64,000 bases of DNA, taken from NCBI GenBank assembly GCA_030431255.1, contig JAUIJL010000026.1, forward strand, positions 62,001 through 126,000, given 5' to 3'. The number at the start of each line of letters is the position of its first letter. The first letter of the stretch is position 1. Below, piece by piece: positions 36,375-44,863 of this stretch. Under the pieces are notes generated by a model, which saw only the letters and a list, made by a program, of their open reading frames with translations, had not been told where the DNA came from and did not search any database. A program made the translations under genes and the position numbers. This stretch comes from Thermoanaerobaculia bacterium. GTDB taxonomy: Bacteria > Acidobacteriota > Thermoanaerobaculia > Multivoradales > J023.

Positions 36375-38285
36375 ATGAGCCAAAAGGTTCACGTCACCGA
36401 AAAAGAAGCCATGGAGGTCGCCGAGGCGTCCCGCCAGGCCGAATGGACTCACCCCAGCTTCATGCGCGAGCTGTTCCTGGGGAACTTCCGCTTCGATTTG
36501 ATCCACCCGTTCCCCCTAGCCGGCGAGGAACGTCCTGAGTTCACCGCGTATTACAACGCCCTCAAAGAATTCTTGCGCGACCACGTGGATTCCGACGAAA
36601 TCGACGCCACCGGCGAGTATCCGGAAGAGGTGGTCGACGGCCTGCGAAAGCTCGGTGCGTTCGGCATGAAGATTCCCAAGGAATACGGCGGCCTGGGCTT
36701 CGATCAAGTGGAATACGGCAAGGCCATGGAGCTGCTCGGCGCCACCGACGGCAACCTGGCAGCCCTGCTCTCGGCCCATCAGTCGATCGGTGTGCCCCAA
36801 CCCCTCAAGCTCTTCGGCACCGCCGAGCAGAAGAAGAAATACCTGCCCATGTGTGCCGAAGGCAAGATTTCCGCCTTCGCCCTCACCGAGGACGACGTCG
36901 GCTCCGACCCGGCCCGTTTGACCACCACCTACGAGCTTTCCGAGGATGGCGAGCACTTCATTCTGAACGGCCGCAAGCTGTGGTGCACCAACGGCACCTT
37001 GGCCGACCTCTTGGTGGTCATGGCGACCTCGAAGAAGGGCAAGAAGATCAGCGCCTTCGTGGTCGAGACCGCGTGGGAAGGGGTCAAGATCGAGCACCGT
37101 TGCCGGTTCATGGGCCTCAAGGCCTTGGCCAACGCGGTGATCAGCTTCACCAACGTCAAGGTGCCTGTCGGCAACTTGATCGGCAAGGAAGGCCGCGGTC
37201 TGAAGATCGCGCTCACCACCCTGAACGACGGTCGCTTGTCGATCCCCAACAGCTCGGTGGGTGCCGCCAAGATCGCCCTCAAGACCTGCCGTGAATGGTC
37301 CAAAGAGCGCGTCCAATGGGGCAAGCCCGTGGGCAAGCACGAAGCCATCGCCCACAAAATCGCCGACATGGCCTCGGTCACCTTCGCCATGGAATCCGTG
37401 GCCAATTTGGCGACGCAGCTCTCCAACCAGGGCAAAGCGGACATCCGTTTGGAAGCCGCGGCGGCCAAGGAATGGAATACCTGCCGGACCTGGGAGATCA
37501 TCGACGAGACCATGCAAATTCGAGGAGGTCGCGGTTACGAGACCTACCATTCCTTGAAAGCCCGGGGCGACCGACCGGTCGCCGTGGAGCGCATGATGCG
37601 CGACTACCGCATCAACAAAATCTTCGAGGGCTCCTCGGAGATCATGCACCTGCTGATGGCCCGCGAGGCGGTGGACAAACACCTGACCGTGGCCGGATCG
37701 GTGATCGATCCGGACAAGAGCCCGGCGGAGAAAATGCAAGAGCTGCCGGCCATCGCGGCTTTTTACGCCTCCTGGTATCCGGCTCTGTGGATCGGTCGCG
37801 GCAAGACCTACTCGGAAGCCGGAGCGGTGGCGGGTCACCTGCGCTTCATCGACCGCAACGCCCGTCGCCTGGCGCGCAACGTCTTCCACGGCATGATGGT
37901 TCACCAAGCCGGCATGCAGAACAAGCAGGCGTTCCTCTTCCGCCTGGTCGACATCGGCAACGAGCTTTTCGCCATGGCCGCGACCTGCTCGCGCACGGCG
38001 GCGATGCTCAAAACCGGCCACGCCGACGCCGAGAAGGCCCTCGAGCTGACGGATCTCTTCTGCCGTCAAGCCCGGCGCAAGATCAAGCGTTTGTTCGTGG
38101 ACCTGTGGGCCAACGACGACAACCGCAAATACCGCGTCGCCCTCAACGTGCTGAAGGGCAAGCACCAGTGGTTGGAGCAAGCCGTGCACGGCATCGAGCA
38201 GGAGATCCAAGCGGCGGAAGCCGCGAAGATCCCCGCACCGGCCAAATCATCCAAGCGGGCCAAGGCCAGCGCTACCGTCAATTGA
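36375..38285 (+). CDS. Long acyl-CoA dehydrogenase (VLCAD/ACAD9-like)
   Basis: The 636-residue flavoenzyme starts beta-oxidation by introducing a trans-2 double bond into acyl-CoA. FAD and substrate motifs are visible: IPKEYGGLGFDQVEYGKAME, ALTEDDVGSDPARL, and QWGKPVGKHEAIAHKIADMA, and the catalytic Glu in NKIFEGSSEIMHLL. The extra C-terminal domain of about 170 residues (from about 465) is typical of the dimeric VLCAD/ACAD9 group and has an Arg/Lys-rich helix near the end. A clear AAAGGAG lies before the ATG. TetR lies just upstream and a terminator at 38371-38407. No electron-transfer flavoprotein gene is in the window. Confidence 0.93.
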   Translation: MSQKVHVTEKEAMEVAEASRQAEWTHPSFMRELFLGNFRFDLIHPFPLAGEERPEFTAYYNALKEFLRDHVDSDEIDATGEYPEEVVDGLRKLGAFGMKIPKEYGGLGFDQVEYGKAMELLGATDGNLAALLSAHQSIGVPQPLKLFGTAEQKKKYLPMCAEGKISAFALTEDDVGSDPARLTTTYELSEDGEHFILNGRKLWCTNGTLADLLVVMATSKKGKKISAFVVETAWEGVKIEHRCRFMGLKALANAVISFTNVKVPVGNLIGKEGRGLKIALTTLNDGRLSIPNSSVGAAKIALKTCREWSKERVQWGKPVGKHEAIAHKIADMASVTFAMESVANLATQLSNQGKADIRLEAAAAKEWNTCRTWEIIDETMQIRGGRGYETYHSLKARGDRPVAVERMMRDYRINKIFEGSSEIMHLLMAREAVDKHLTVAGSVIDPDKSPAEKMQELPAIAAFYASWYPALWIGRGKTYSEAGAVAGHLRFIDRNARRLARNVFHGMMVHQAGMQNKQAFLFRLVDIGNELFAMAATCSRTAAMLKTGHADAEKALELTDLFCRQARRKIKRLFVDLWANDDNRKYRVALNVLKGKHQWLEQAVHGIEQEIQAAEAAKIPAPAKSSKRAKASATVN

Positions 38286-38370
38286 AGATCGCTGCTTGAC
38301 GATCCAGTGGACGTCTGCGTGACTTGAATCTCCCTCGGGTCGATTCACCCCGGGGCGTATGAAAGTCGTC

Positions 38371-38407
38371 AAAAGCCCGCCGCTTGGCCATAAAGTCGGC
38401 GGGCTTT
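38371..38407 (+). terminator. Rho-independent terminator of the acyl-CoA dehydrogenase gene
   Basis: AAAAGCCCGCCG and CGGCGGGCTTT form an 11-bp stem with a 14-base loop, and end in TTT. It lies 86 bases after the stop codon. Confidence 0.8.
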
Positions 38408-38605
38408 CGTATATCCTAAGGAGTGGATCGACCCTCGCGCCGAAATCCAGGCGATGGTGTTTCACCGAGGAATGGGCGCCCGGGGCGCTGGAAATCCAAA
38501 GAAAAACGCAGATGTCACCGTGTCAGATGCATCTTTATGAGTTTTTTTGATCTGCTTGTGAACGAAATGGGGGGCTCGCGCGTCTAATAGATAAGGACAC
38601 GAGTC

Positions 38606-38812
38606 ATGCTTATGCCACGCTACCCCGAAATCCAAGTTTGTCTGCACAGTCGGAACCCCCTCGCCATGGTGAGCGCCGTCCGTAGCGCCCTGCGATCCGC
38701 GGACATCGACGCCAAGGAGATTCGTCGGTTCTCCGATCAAGCCTTGGCCGAAGACGAGCCGGCCAGAGTCCATGACGTCTGCGCCGAGTGGGCCGCGATC
38801 GAGGTCATTTGA
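38606..38812 (+). CDS. Conserved small hypothetical protein
   Basis: The 68-residue protein (PRYPEIQVCLHSRNPLAMV, then SALRSADIDAKEIRRFSDQA) looks like a family I have seen as a hypothetical protein in several Gram-negative genomes, often encoded alone. AAGGA lies 8 bases before the ATG, and an excellent terminator follows 28 bases after its stop, so it is a single-gene unit. No motif suggests a function. It lies before the SagB-like gene but does not look like a leader peptide. Confidence 0.7.
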   Translation: MLMPRYPEIQVCLHSRNPLAMVSAVRSALRSADIDAKEIRRFSDQALAEDEPARVHDVCAEWAAIEVI

Positions 38813-38840
38813 CGCACCCTACCCGGCATCCCCCACTGCG

Positions 38841-38866
38841 AAAGCGGCCATCTTGGCCGCTTTTTT
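38841..38866 (+). terminator. Rho-independent terminator
   Basis: AAAGCGGCC-ATCTT-GGCCGCTTTTTT forms a 9-bp stem followed by a run of T. It ends the 68-residue gene transcript. Confidence 0.9.
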
Positions 38867-39024
38867 CGTATTAGGACTGCTTGCAGACCTAAATCTTCGC
38901 CCGCCTGGGCCGATCTCTTGAATCAGTGTACGATTTACGCCATAGATTCAATATGTATCGACTTCCGTTGACGGTGAGCTCCAAGATCGTCGGCGGCGGT
39001 GCACCGAACGCCCAGGGGAAAACG

Positions 39025-40329
39025 ATGGCTCAATTGGCCCGATCGAAGTTTCTCCTCCTCCGCTTTGCGGAAGAGGTCACCTTCAACGCCCAGGCGTTCA
39101 TCGAGGGCCGGCTCGAGCTCTTTGCCAACAGCAAGCTCACCGCCTATTCAGGGGTCGTGCAGCGGGACGTGCAGCTCACCGTGGAAGAGGCCCGTTGGCT
39201 CGAAAGCCTGCCCGAATCCCAATGGATCGAGCTCAGCGAGGCCTTGAGGGACGACGCACCCCCGGTCGTGAGAATCCAAGAGCTGATTCGAGAAGGGGTG
39301 GTGATCGTCGACACCAGCGCGGACGAGGTCTCAGGATCCGACGGCACAGCTCCCGAGGAAACCTCGCCGTTCGAGCTGCCCGAGGAAACCGTCGAGCGAT
39401 TCGAGCGGCATCAAACCCTCGACTCCATCCCCTGGCATCCCACTTCCCTCTATCTGCATCTGACCAACCAGGATGCCGAGGTCCAAAACGCGCTCAAGGC
39501 CGAGCCGTTGGATCTGGTGATCAAGACCCGTGACGCGGAAGCGTCGGCCAACGAATTCCTCGACAAACACGGCGAGCCCCCACCGGCGTTCTTTCAAGCA
39601 CCGCAAGCCGACTCCGAGCTGATCCCCTTGGCGGACGGTCGCCGTCAAGGCTCCATCTACCACGCCCTGAGCCGACGACGGACCATCCGCGCCTTCGACC
39701 CGGATCGCACCGTGGACCGAGAGACTCTTTCGACCCTGTTGCGCTACACCTTCGGCTGCCTGGGTCGCCACACCTTGTCACCGCGGTTCTTCTCCTTGCA
39801 CAAAGGCAGCCCGTCGGGCGGCTCTTTGCACCCCATCGAGGCCTATCCCGTGGTGTCGAGAGTCCAGGGTCTCGAGCCCGGCTTCTACCACTACGACACC
39901 CGGCTCCACGGTCTACGGCAGATCACAGCCTGCGAGGCCGAGCCGTTGGCGGAGCAGCTGACCCAGCTGGCGCAGGGGCAAACCTTTGTCGCCGAAGCCC
40001 ATTTCGTGGTGCTCTTGGTGGCCCGTTTTCAGCGCAACTTTTGGAAATACAAAAAGCGGATCAACACCTTCAATGTGATCCTCAAAGACGCGGGACACCT
40101 CAGCCAGACCTTCCAGCTCATCGCCACGGACCTGGGTCTCGGGGCTTTTTACACCGGTGCCATCGACCCCTTTTCCATCCTGCGAAGCGTGGGCTTCGAC
40201 CCTGCCGCGGATCGATTCCACCACGGTCCGATCGGAATCCTGGGCGCGGGCTTCCAAGCCGAAGACGACCAAACCCTCATGCCGCTCGAAGCCTACGATC
40301 CGATTCAGGCGAGAGACCGGTCGAGCTAA
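39025..40329 (+). CDS. SagB-type dehydrogenase of a RiPP locus
   Basis: The 434-residue protein (from ATG 39025, with AGGGGA 5 bases upstream; the frame is open from GTG 38926) has a nitroreductase-fold FMN domain from about 205. SRRRTIRAFDPDRTVDRETL and SPSGGSLHPIEAYPVV are the SagB landmarks. It ends with HHGPIGILGAGFQ. The N-terminal 180 residues may be a peptide-recognition domain. SagB enzymes oxidise azolines to azoles in modified peptides. A subfamily described as putative peptide-maturation dehydrogenase sits beside short peptides with nitrile-hydratase-like leaders. Exactly such a peptide is encoded at 41572-41802. No YcaO cyclodehydratase is in the window, so the reaction is open. 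Its stop overlaps the convergent reductase gene. Confidence 0.85.
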   Translation: MAQLARSKFLLLRFAEEVTFNAQAFIEGRLELFANSKLTAYSGVVQRDVQLTVEEARWLESLPESQWIELSEALRDDAPPVVRIQELIREGVVIVDTSADEVSGSDGTAPEETSPFELPEETVERFERHQTLDSIPWHPTSLYLHLTNQDAEVQNALKAEPLDLVIKTRDAEASANEFLDKHGEPPPAFFQAPQADSELIPLADGRRQGSIYHALSRRRTIRAFDPDRTVDRETLSTLLRYTFGCLGRHTLSPRFFSLHKGSPSGGSLHPIEAYPVVSRVQGLEPGFYHYDTRLHGLRQITACEAEPLAEQLTQLAQGQTFVAEAHFVVLLVARFQRNFWKYKKRINTFNVILKDAGHLSQTFQLIATDLGLGAFYTGAIDPFSILRSVGFDPAADRFHHGPIGILGAGFQAEDDQTLMPLEAYDPIQARDRSS

Positions 40330-41192
40330 CCTCGAGTCCCGCCGGCGCGGTCGAGCAGCTCATCGACACCGGGAAGCTCGAGACCCAGAGATTCCGCCCG
40401 GGACAGATCGAGGCGTAGATCCAGAGGGATCCGGTCGCTGATCGCGGCGGCGGCCACCGATTCCACGTTGTGTCGGTCCGGCACCCGCCAAAAATCGAGC
40501 ATCTTGCGACCAAAGGCTTCGCGGGTCAGGGCTTGTCGTCCCGCCACATTCAAATGGCCGGAAACGTCCAGGTCTAAGAGGCGCAGGAGAGCGAGCGCGA
40601 GATCGTCGACCCCGATGGGTTGACGGATCACGTCGTGGAAGAGGCGCACGGGCTCACCCCGCTGCAAGCGACCGGCGAATCCGGCAGTGCCCCGGTCCAT
40701 GGTCTCCAGGCCGTAAATCAATGAGGTGCGGACGATCAGAGCGTCGGGATGGGCCCGAAGCACCGCGGTCTCGGCCTCAGCTTTTGATGCTGCATAAGCA
40801 TTGAGCGGGCTCACCGGTACCGAGTCGGCGTAGGGAGCGCGGCTGCCGTCGTGCACGACGTCGGTGGAGATGTGGATGAGCCGTGCGCCGGTCGACGCCG
40901 CCAGCTCCGCCACCAAGCGGCTACCGTCTACATTGACGGTCCGCATTTGGGATTCGTCTCCACCCGGGTTGATCGCCGCGGTATGAATCACCGCGTCGCT
41001 TGAATCCAAACCGAGGCCGGCAAGCGTAGAGGTAAGGGCGCTCGGCCGGGAAAAGTCGAGTTGGAGGGGATTTCCGCCGTTTAGAGACTCGGGATGGCGA
41101 CCGTATCCGGCCCAGATTCGATAACGCTTCTCGGCGAGTCGGGACAGATGTCGTCCGAGAAATCCACTGGCACCGGTGATGAGCAGACGCAT
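40326..41192 (-). CDS. RmlD-like NAD(P)-dependent sugar epimerase/reductase
   Basis: The 288-residue protein is a short-chain dehydrogenase of the extended type: LLITGASGFLGRHL (Rossmann glycine motif), IHTAAINPGGDES, the catalytic Thr/Ser in HISTDVVHDG, and YAASKAEAE (Y-x-x-x-K). It resembles dTDP-4-dehydrorhamnose reductase and NAD-dependent epimerases, but no other sugar gene lies nearby. The ATG at 41192 is used (MRLLITGASG); GTG 41210 would add six residues. It overlaps the end of the SagB-like gene by 4 bases, convergent. Whether it belongs to the peptide locus is unclear. Confidence 0.8.
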   Translation of the reverse strand: MRLLITGASGFLGRHLSRLAEKRYRIWAGYGRHPESLNGGNPLQLDFSRPSALTSTLAGLGLDSSDAVIHTAAINPGGDESQMRTVNVDGSRLVAELAASTGARLIHISTDVVHDGSRAPYADSVPVSPLNAYAASKAEAETAVLRAHPDALIVRTSLIYGLETMDRGTAGFAGRLQRGEPVRLFHDVIRQPIGVDDLALALLRLLDLDVSGHLNVAGRQALTREAFGRKMLDFWRVPDRHNVESVAAAAISDRIPLDLRLDLSRAESLGLELPGVDELLDRAGGTRG

Positions 41193-41571
41193 TACTTCGA
41201 GCTTTTTCACTTCGTAATTTAACCCTTAACGCCCATTCGCTAAGGTACGACCATCGCGGGGATCAAGCCTATCGCTTTCCAGGAATCGAAAGAATCCCCG
41301 TGAAATTGTAGTTTTTCAGCGAATCGGAACCCAAAATCAGAAACCGTGCTGGTTGTGCACCCGGATTCCGGGGAGACATAGGCCATGTCACGACAGTATA
41401 GACAATCAATCTTGTCAGCAAGCTTGACAAGGCCTCTGTGATCGGGCAGAATGCTGAGTCTAGAGTTCGGTGATGCCACCGATCTTGTCGTCGCGGACGT
41501 GCTTCCCCAGAGCCCTGCCGCGAACCGCTCGCAGTCGCAGAGAAAAACCAGGCCCCAGGGAGGACCGAACC
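41193..41571. other. Region upstream of the RiPP precursor
   Basis: This 379-base gap holds no gene. It contains the promoter of the reductase (minus) and of the precursor peptide (plus), and the inverted repeat at 41411-41431. Confidence 0.5.
41411..41431. promoter_or_regulatory. Inverted repeat upstream of the precursor peptide
   Basis: CTTGTCA-GCAAGCT-TGACAAG is a 7-bp perfect inverted repeat 140 bases upstream of the precursor ATG. It is a candidate operator or transcript hairpin for the precursor. Confidence 0.45.
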
Positions 41572-41802
41572 ATGAATCCGGCGAACACACAAGGAGCCCC
41601 GCAAGCGCCGATAAGCTTGCTCCAACAAATCTCACAGGATGCCGATCTACGCGCTCGTCTTGAATCGGATCCAGTCAGCTTCTTCGCCGGTTACGGTATT
41701 CAGGTCCAAGGTGCTAATAACCTCTTCGACATCGGTGATCAGTCCGATTCCGTCGATGGTGGAGTCGGTGGCACTGGACGGAATTGGGTCGGTCTCCTTT
41801 AA
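41572..41802 (+). CDS. RiPP precursor peptide with nitrile-hydratase-like leader
   Basis: The 76-residue peptide starts at ATG 41572 with a near-perfect GGGAGGA ribosome site 7 bases upstream. Residues 16-45 (LLQQISQDADLRARLESDPV, then SFFAGYGIQV) have the pattern of NHLP-type leaders (hydrophobic helix, R-x-x-L-x-x-D-P, then a short G-I turn). The C-terminal part, about 48-76, is rich in Gly, Asp and Ser, with SVDGGVGGTGRNW, and is the likely core. It has no Cys, so thiazole formation is excluded; Ser and Thr could form oxazoles. It resembles a family of putative modified peptides found beside SagB-related dehydrogenases, such as the one at 39025-40329. It is followed by a very strong terminator. 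Confidence 0.75.
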   Translation: MNPANTQGAPQAPISLLQQISQDADLRARLESDPVSFFAGYGIQVQGANNLFDIGDQSDSVDGGVGGTGRNWVGLL

Positions 41803-41822
41803 AAAAACCGATCCTGGGATTG

Positions 41823-41868
41823 ATCACAAATAAAAAAGCGGCCTCACGGCCGCTTTTTTATTTGTGAT
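41823..41868. terminator. 21-bp perfect bidirectional terminator
   Basis: A perfect 21-bp stem (arms 41823-41843 and 41848-41868, loop TCAC) with A-tract and T-tract sits between the precursor gene and the convergent kinase gene. The T-rich arm ends transcription on both strands. Confidence 0.9.
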
Positions 41869-41891
41869 TTTCCAACAGACAGCAATCAAAC

Positions 41892-44639
41892 CTAGTTGAG
41901 GGAACTTGCCTCCCTTGTGCTCAGCAAATATGAGTACATCCGCCCATAGCATGAAGCACTGCACTCAATAAGCGCCAATCCCCGCAGCTGTCTCTCAGTA
42001 AGGTCGCTACCCTCGCCCGTGGCTCGAGACAGACTTTCTTTGACTTGATAAGAAGGGGCCATCACATCGGCGGCTCGGAGCAGCTCAATCGCACCTACAG
42101 AGTCCCCTTCAGCCAAGAGCAGCTCAGCATCAAGCAGCTTTCGATAGATGTCCCAAACCACAGAAACTGAGGCACTCTCGGTAGCGTCCAATTTCCGCCG
42201 AATTTCCCTGGCTTCGGTCAACATATTTCGACGCGCATAGATCTTACCTATCACCGAGAAGAGCGACATCGTGCTCGTTTCGACGTACATCGTTTCCGGG
42301 GTTAGCGACACTTCCCCCTTTGCCAATGCAACTGAGGCGAGCTGGTCTAGCTCGTTTTTATTATCGAGCTGATCCAAGATCGCTATCTTGTCGGCCAGGA
42401 TATGAAACTCTACTCCAGACCCCTCTTGCAGCCCCTCTTCGACTTCGTTCAAGTGTGCCAGAGCAGCCTCTAGATCTCGATTCGCTACCAAGCCCAGCGC
42501 TCGCAACAATTGAGCACCGCTCTTGCTCAGCGATGGAATTTCAGCCGGGATCTCATCAAGAGCTACTGGGCCACCTTGGCTCAATAGAACGAGGCTTCGC
42601 AACGGCTCTTTTTCTTCCATCCATACAATCTCGGATAGAGAAGCCTCTGACTCCTCGATTTTTCCCAAAGCCAGGTACATTTGACCGGCGAGAGCGAGAC
42701 CTGCGTCACGATGAGTCCCCCGAGACACTTGCACGCCTCTCTCAAAGGCTTCTGCAGCGCCGCGAAAATCATTCCGGTAATACCAGAGAGCCATCCCTAG
42801 ATTGATGGCAGCTGGGTAGCTCTCAGGATGAAGATCGCCAAAAGTAGCCCAATTGTTTACAACGTCGTCTGGGCTACCATTCCAGCGGGCCAGCCAGGAT
42901 TTGACGTAGAACTTTTCAACCTCGCTTAATCTTTCGTTGTTGGCCAAAGCCAGGTTGAAGTGCTTCAGCGCAGGTTCACGCTCGGCCAGGTTGGTGTAGA
43001 TCACTCCCAGCTTTGCGTGAGCCATCGAGAACTCAGGATCAAGCTCCAAGGCGCGCTCAAGGAGCGGAATTGCTTCAACAGGCCTAAAGGACTCAATCCG
43101 CTCCAAGCCTAGAGTGTAGGCTTTCAATGCCTCGAGATTCGGCGTTACTACCTTGGCGAGCAGAGTACTTTTCTCAATTTCGGCAACCGACTCTCCCAAG
43201 TGAGCTCGGATTCTGAGGGCGCCATCTTCAAGGTCTTCCAATAGCTCCTGGCTATCCTTCGAAGTGTCAGCAAACGAAAAGGTTACACTCTCATTCTCAG
43301 GGTCAACAACATCGATCACTATTGAATAGCTGCTGCCAAATTTCGAAACGCTGCCAGCGATAAAACGCGCCACCCCTTCACGCTTGCAAATCTTACGAGC
43401 CAGCTCTCGAGTAATGGTTGAATCAGTCGGTTCTTGCATTCGCCTAAGAGCGTCGTTCATCTGACCGCGAGACAAAACCGAGCTGGAGCGAGACTGTTCC
43501 AGGATGGCCCGGAACGCCCGGCGCAAGGAGGCGCCGAGGGTTTCTTCATCGCTGTGGTTCTCGAAGTCCGCCAGCACAATGTAGATCCGCTCTTCGGGCG
43601 GCAGATCCGGCTCGTCGAGGACGGGCCCGGTGAAGAACTTACCGAGCACGAAGGCACCCGCGACCAACACGACGATTACCGCCAGCAGGGTCATCCACCT
43701 ATGCCGAGGCCGCAGATCGAGCACGGTGTCGGACGCGGAGAAGCTGGTGAGGGTGCTGCTGTTGCGGGTCAAGTCACCGGACGGCAGACCGCCGGGGATA
43801 TCCACGACCCCGGAGGAGACCTGACCGGTGAGCCGACCAAAAGCGAGGGTCACCTCCTGGGCGTTTTGAGGGCGATTCTTGGGGTCCTTCTCGAGCAAGC
43901 GATCGATCAGATCCGACAGCTCTGTGGGCACCTTGGAGTTGAGCTGCTTGATCGGCGTCTGCTTGTGCAGCATCACCTGCTTCAAGGTCGCCAGCGTATT
44001 GTGGGCCTTGAACGGGCTGTGACCGGTGACGCATTCGTAGAGCAGGACGCCGAGGGAGAAGAGATCGCTCCGATGGTCGACCGCCTCGCCGCTGACGTAC
44101 TCCGGGGACATAGCCCGGCTGGTGCCCACCAGCTGGCCCTTGCCGGTCAAGACTGGATCGAGCTCCGCGTTGAGGATCGGCTTGGCCAACCCGAAATCGA
44201 GGATCTTCGCCCGACCCCGGGGCGTGATCATGATGTTCTCGGCTTTCAGGTCCCGATGCAGGATGCCGTTGGCATGGGCTTCCGCCAAGCCGGCGGCAAT
44301 TTCGTGACCGAGATTCGCCACCCGCAACGGATCCAACGGACCTTCCGCCAAGAGCTGATCGAGGGTCTTGCCGTCGACGTACTCCATGACGATGCAGTCG
44401 CTGTCGCCATCCTGAAAGATGCCGTAGAGGTGAACGATCGAAGGATGATTCAACCGCGCCGTGGCCCGGGCCTCACGCTTGAAGCGTTCGCGGTTGTCTT
44501 CCGCATCCTCTCGATCCGGGCGAATGCGCTTGATCGCAACCCAGCGATCCAGGCGGTCGTCGTAGGCCTTGTAGACCTCGCCCATTCCGCCGACGCCCAA
44601 GCGCTCATAGACCCGATAAGGTCCGATCTTCTCAATCAT
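41892..44639 (-). CDS. Transmembrane serine/threonine kinase with TPR receptor domain
   Basis: The 915-residue protein has a complete Hanks-type kinase at about 7-275: GVGGMGEVYKA, VAIKRI, HRDLKAENIMI, ILDFGLAKP, SPEYVSGEAVDHRSDLFSLG. A single membrane helix (MTLLAVIVVLVAGAFVLGKF, about 318-338) precedes a region 355-500 similar to the adenylate-cyclase-like or TolB-like domain with IYIVLADFENHSDEETLGA. TPR-like repeats follow (about 560-700). This is the common Acidobacteriota signalling receptor, with the kinase in the cytosol and the TPR part outside. No phosphatase or FHA gene adjoins it. It is the intact counterpart of the kinase relic at 21-1035. Confidence 0.9.
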   Translation of the reverse strand: MIEKIGPYRVYERLGVGGMGEVYKAYDDRLDRWVAIKRIRPDREDAEDNRERFKREARATARLNHPSIVHLYGIFQDGDSDCIVMEYVDGKTLDQLLAEGPLDPLRVANLGHEIAAGLAEAHANGILHRDLKAENIMITPRGRAKILDFGLAKPILNAELDPVLTGKGQLVGTSRAMSPEYVSGEAVDHRSDLFSLGVLLYECVTGHSPFKAHNTLATLKQVMLHKQTPIKQLNSKVPTELSDLIDRLLEKDPKNRPQNAQEVTLAFGRLTGQVSSGVVDIPGGLPSGDLTRNSSTLTSFSASDTVLDLRPRHRWMTLLAVIVVLVAGAFVLGKFFTGPVLDEPDLPPEERIYIVLADFENHSDEETLGASLRRAFRAILEQSRSSSVLSRGQMNDALRRMQEPTDSTITRELARKICKREGVARFIAGSVSKFGSSYSIVIDVVDPENESVTFSFADTSKDSQELLEDLEDGALRIRAHLGESVAEIEKSTLLAKVVTPNLEALKAYTLGLERIESFRPVEAIPLLERALELDPEFSMAHAKLGVIYTNLAEREPALKHFNLALANNERLSEVEKFYVKSWLARWNGSPDDVVNNWATFGDLHPESYPAAINLGMALWYYRNDFRGAAEAFERGVQVSRGTHRDAGLALAGQMYLALGKIEESEASLSEIVWMEEKEPLRSLVLLSQGGPVALDEIPAEIPSLSKSGAQLLRALGLVANRDLEAALAHLNEVEEGLQEGSGVEFHILADKIAILDQLDNKNELDQLASVALAKGEVSLTPETMYVETSTMSLFSVIGKIYARRNMLTEAREIRRKLDATESASVSVVWDIYRKLLDAELLLAEGDSVGAIELLRAADVMAPSYQVKESLSRATGEGSDLTERQLRGLALIECSASCYGRMYSYLLSTREASSLN

Positions 44640-44863
44640 GATGTCGCAAGAATCTCGTCAACACACGGCAATAAGAATTCGTCGTCCGCAAGTGTACCGC
44701 GTCCGATACGACAACTGGGTTCGACGACAGGAGCGAGAACAGAATCGACTTCAAACGACCCGCCTCAGCGCTTGATCTCAAACGGGCGCTGAGCGGCTTC
44801 ACCACAGTATCTCGAAGCTCACTAAGAGTAGACCTCCAGACGGACCGTGACAAGGGGTTTTGC

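Noticed and set aside
36516..38210. 564-codon minus-strand frame
   Set aside because: Shadow of the acyl-CoA dehydrogenase; His- and Val-rich text without structure.
43434..44792. 452-codon open frame on the plus strand
   Set aside because: Antisense to the kinase domain of the minus-strand gene, without any family signature.
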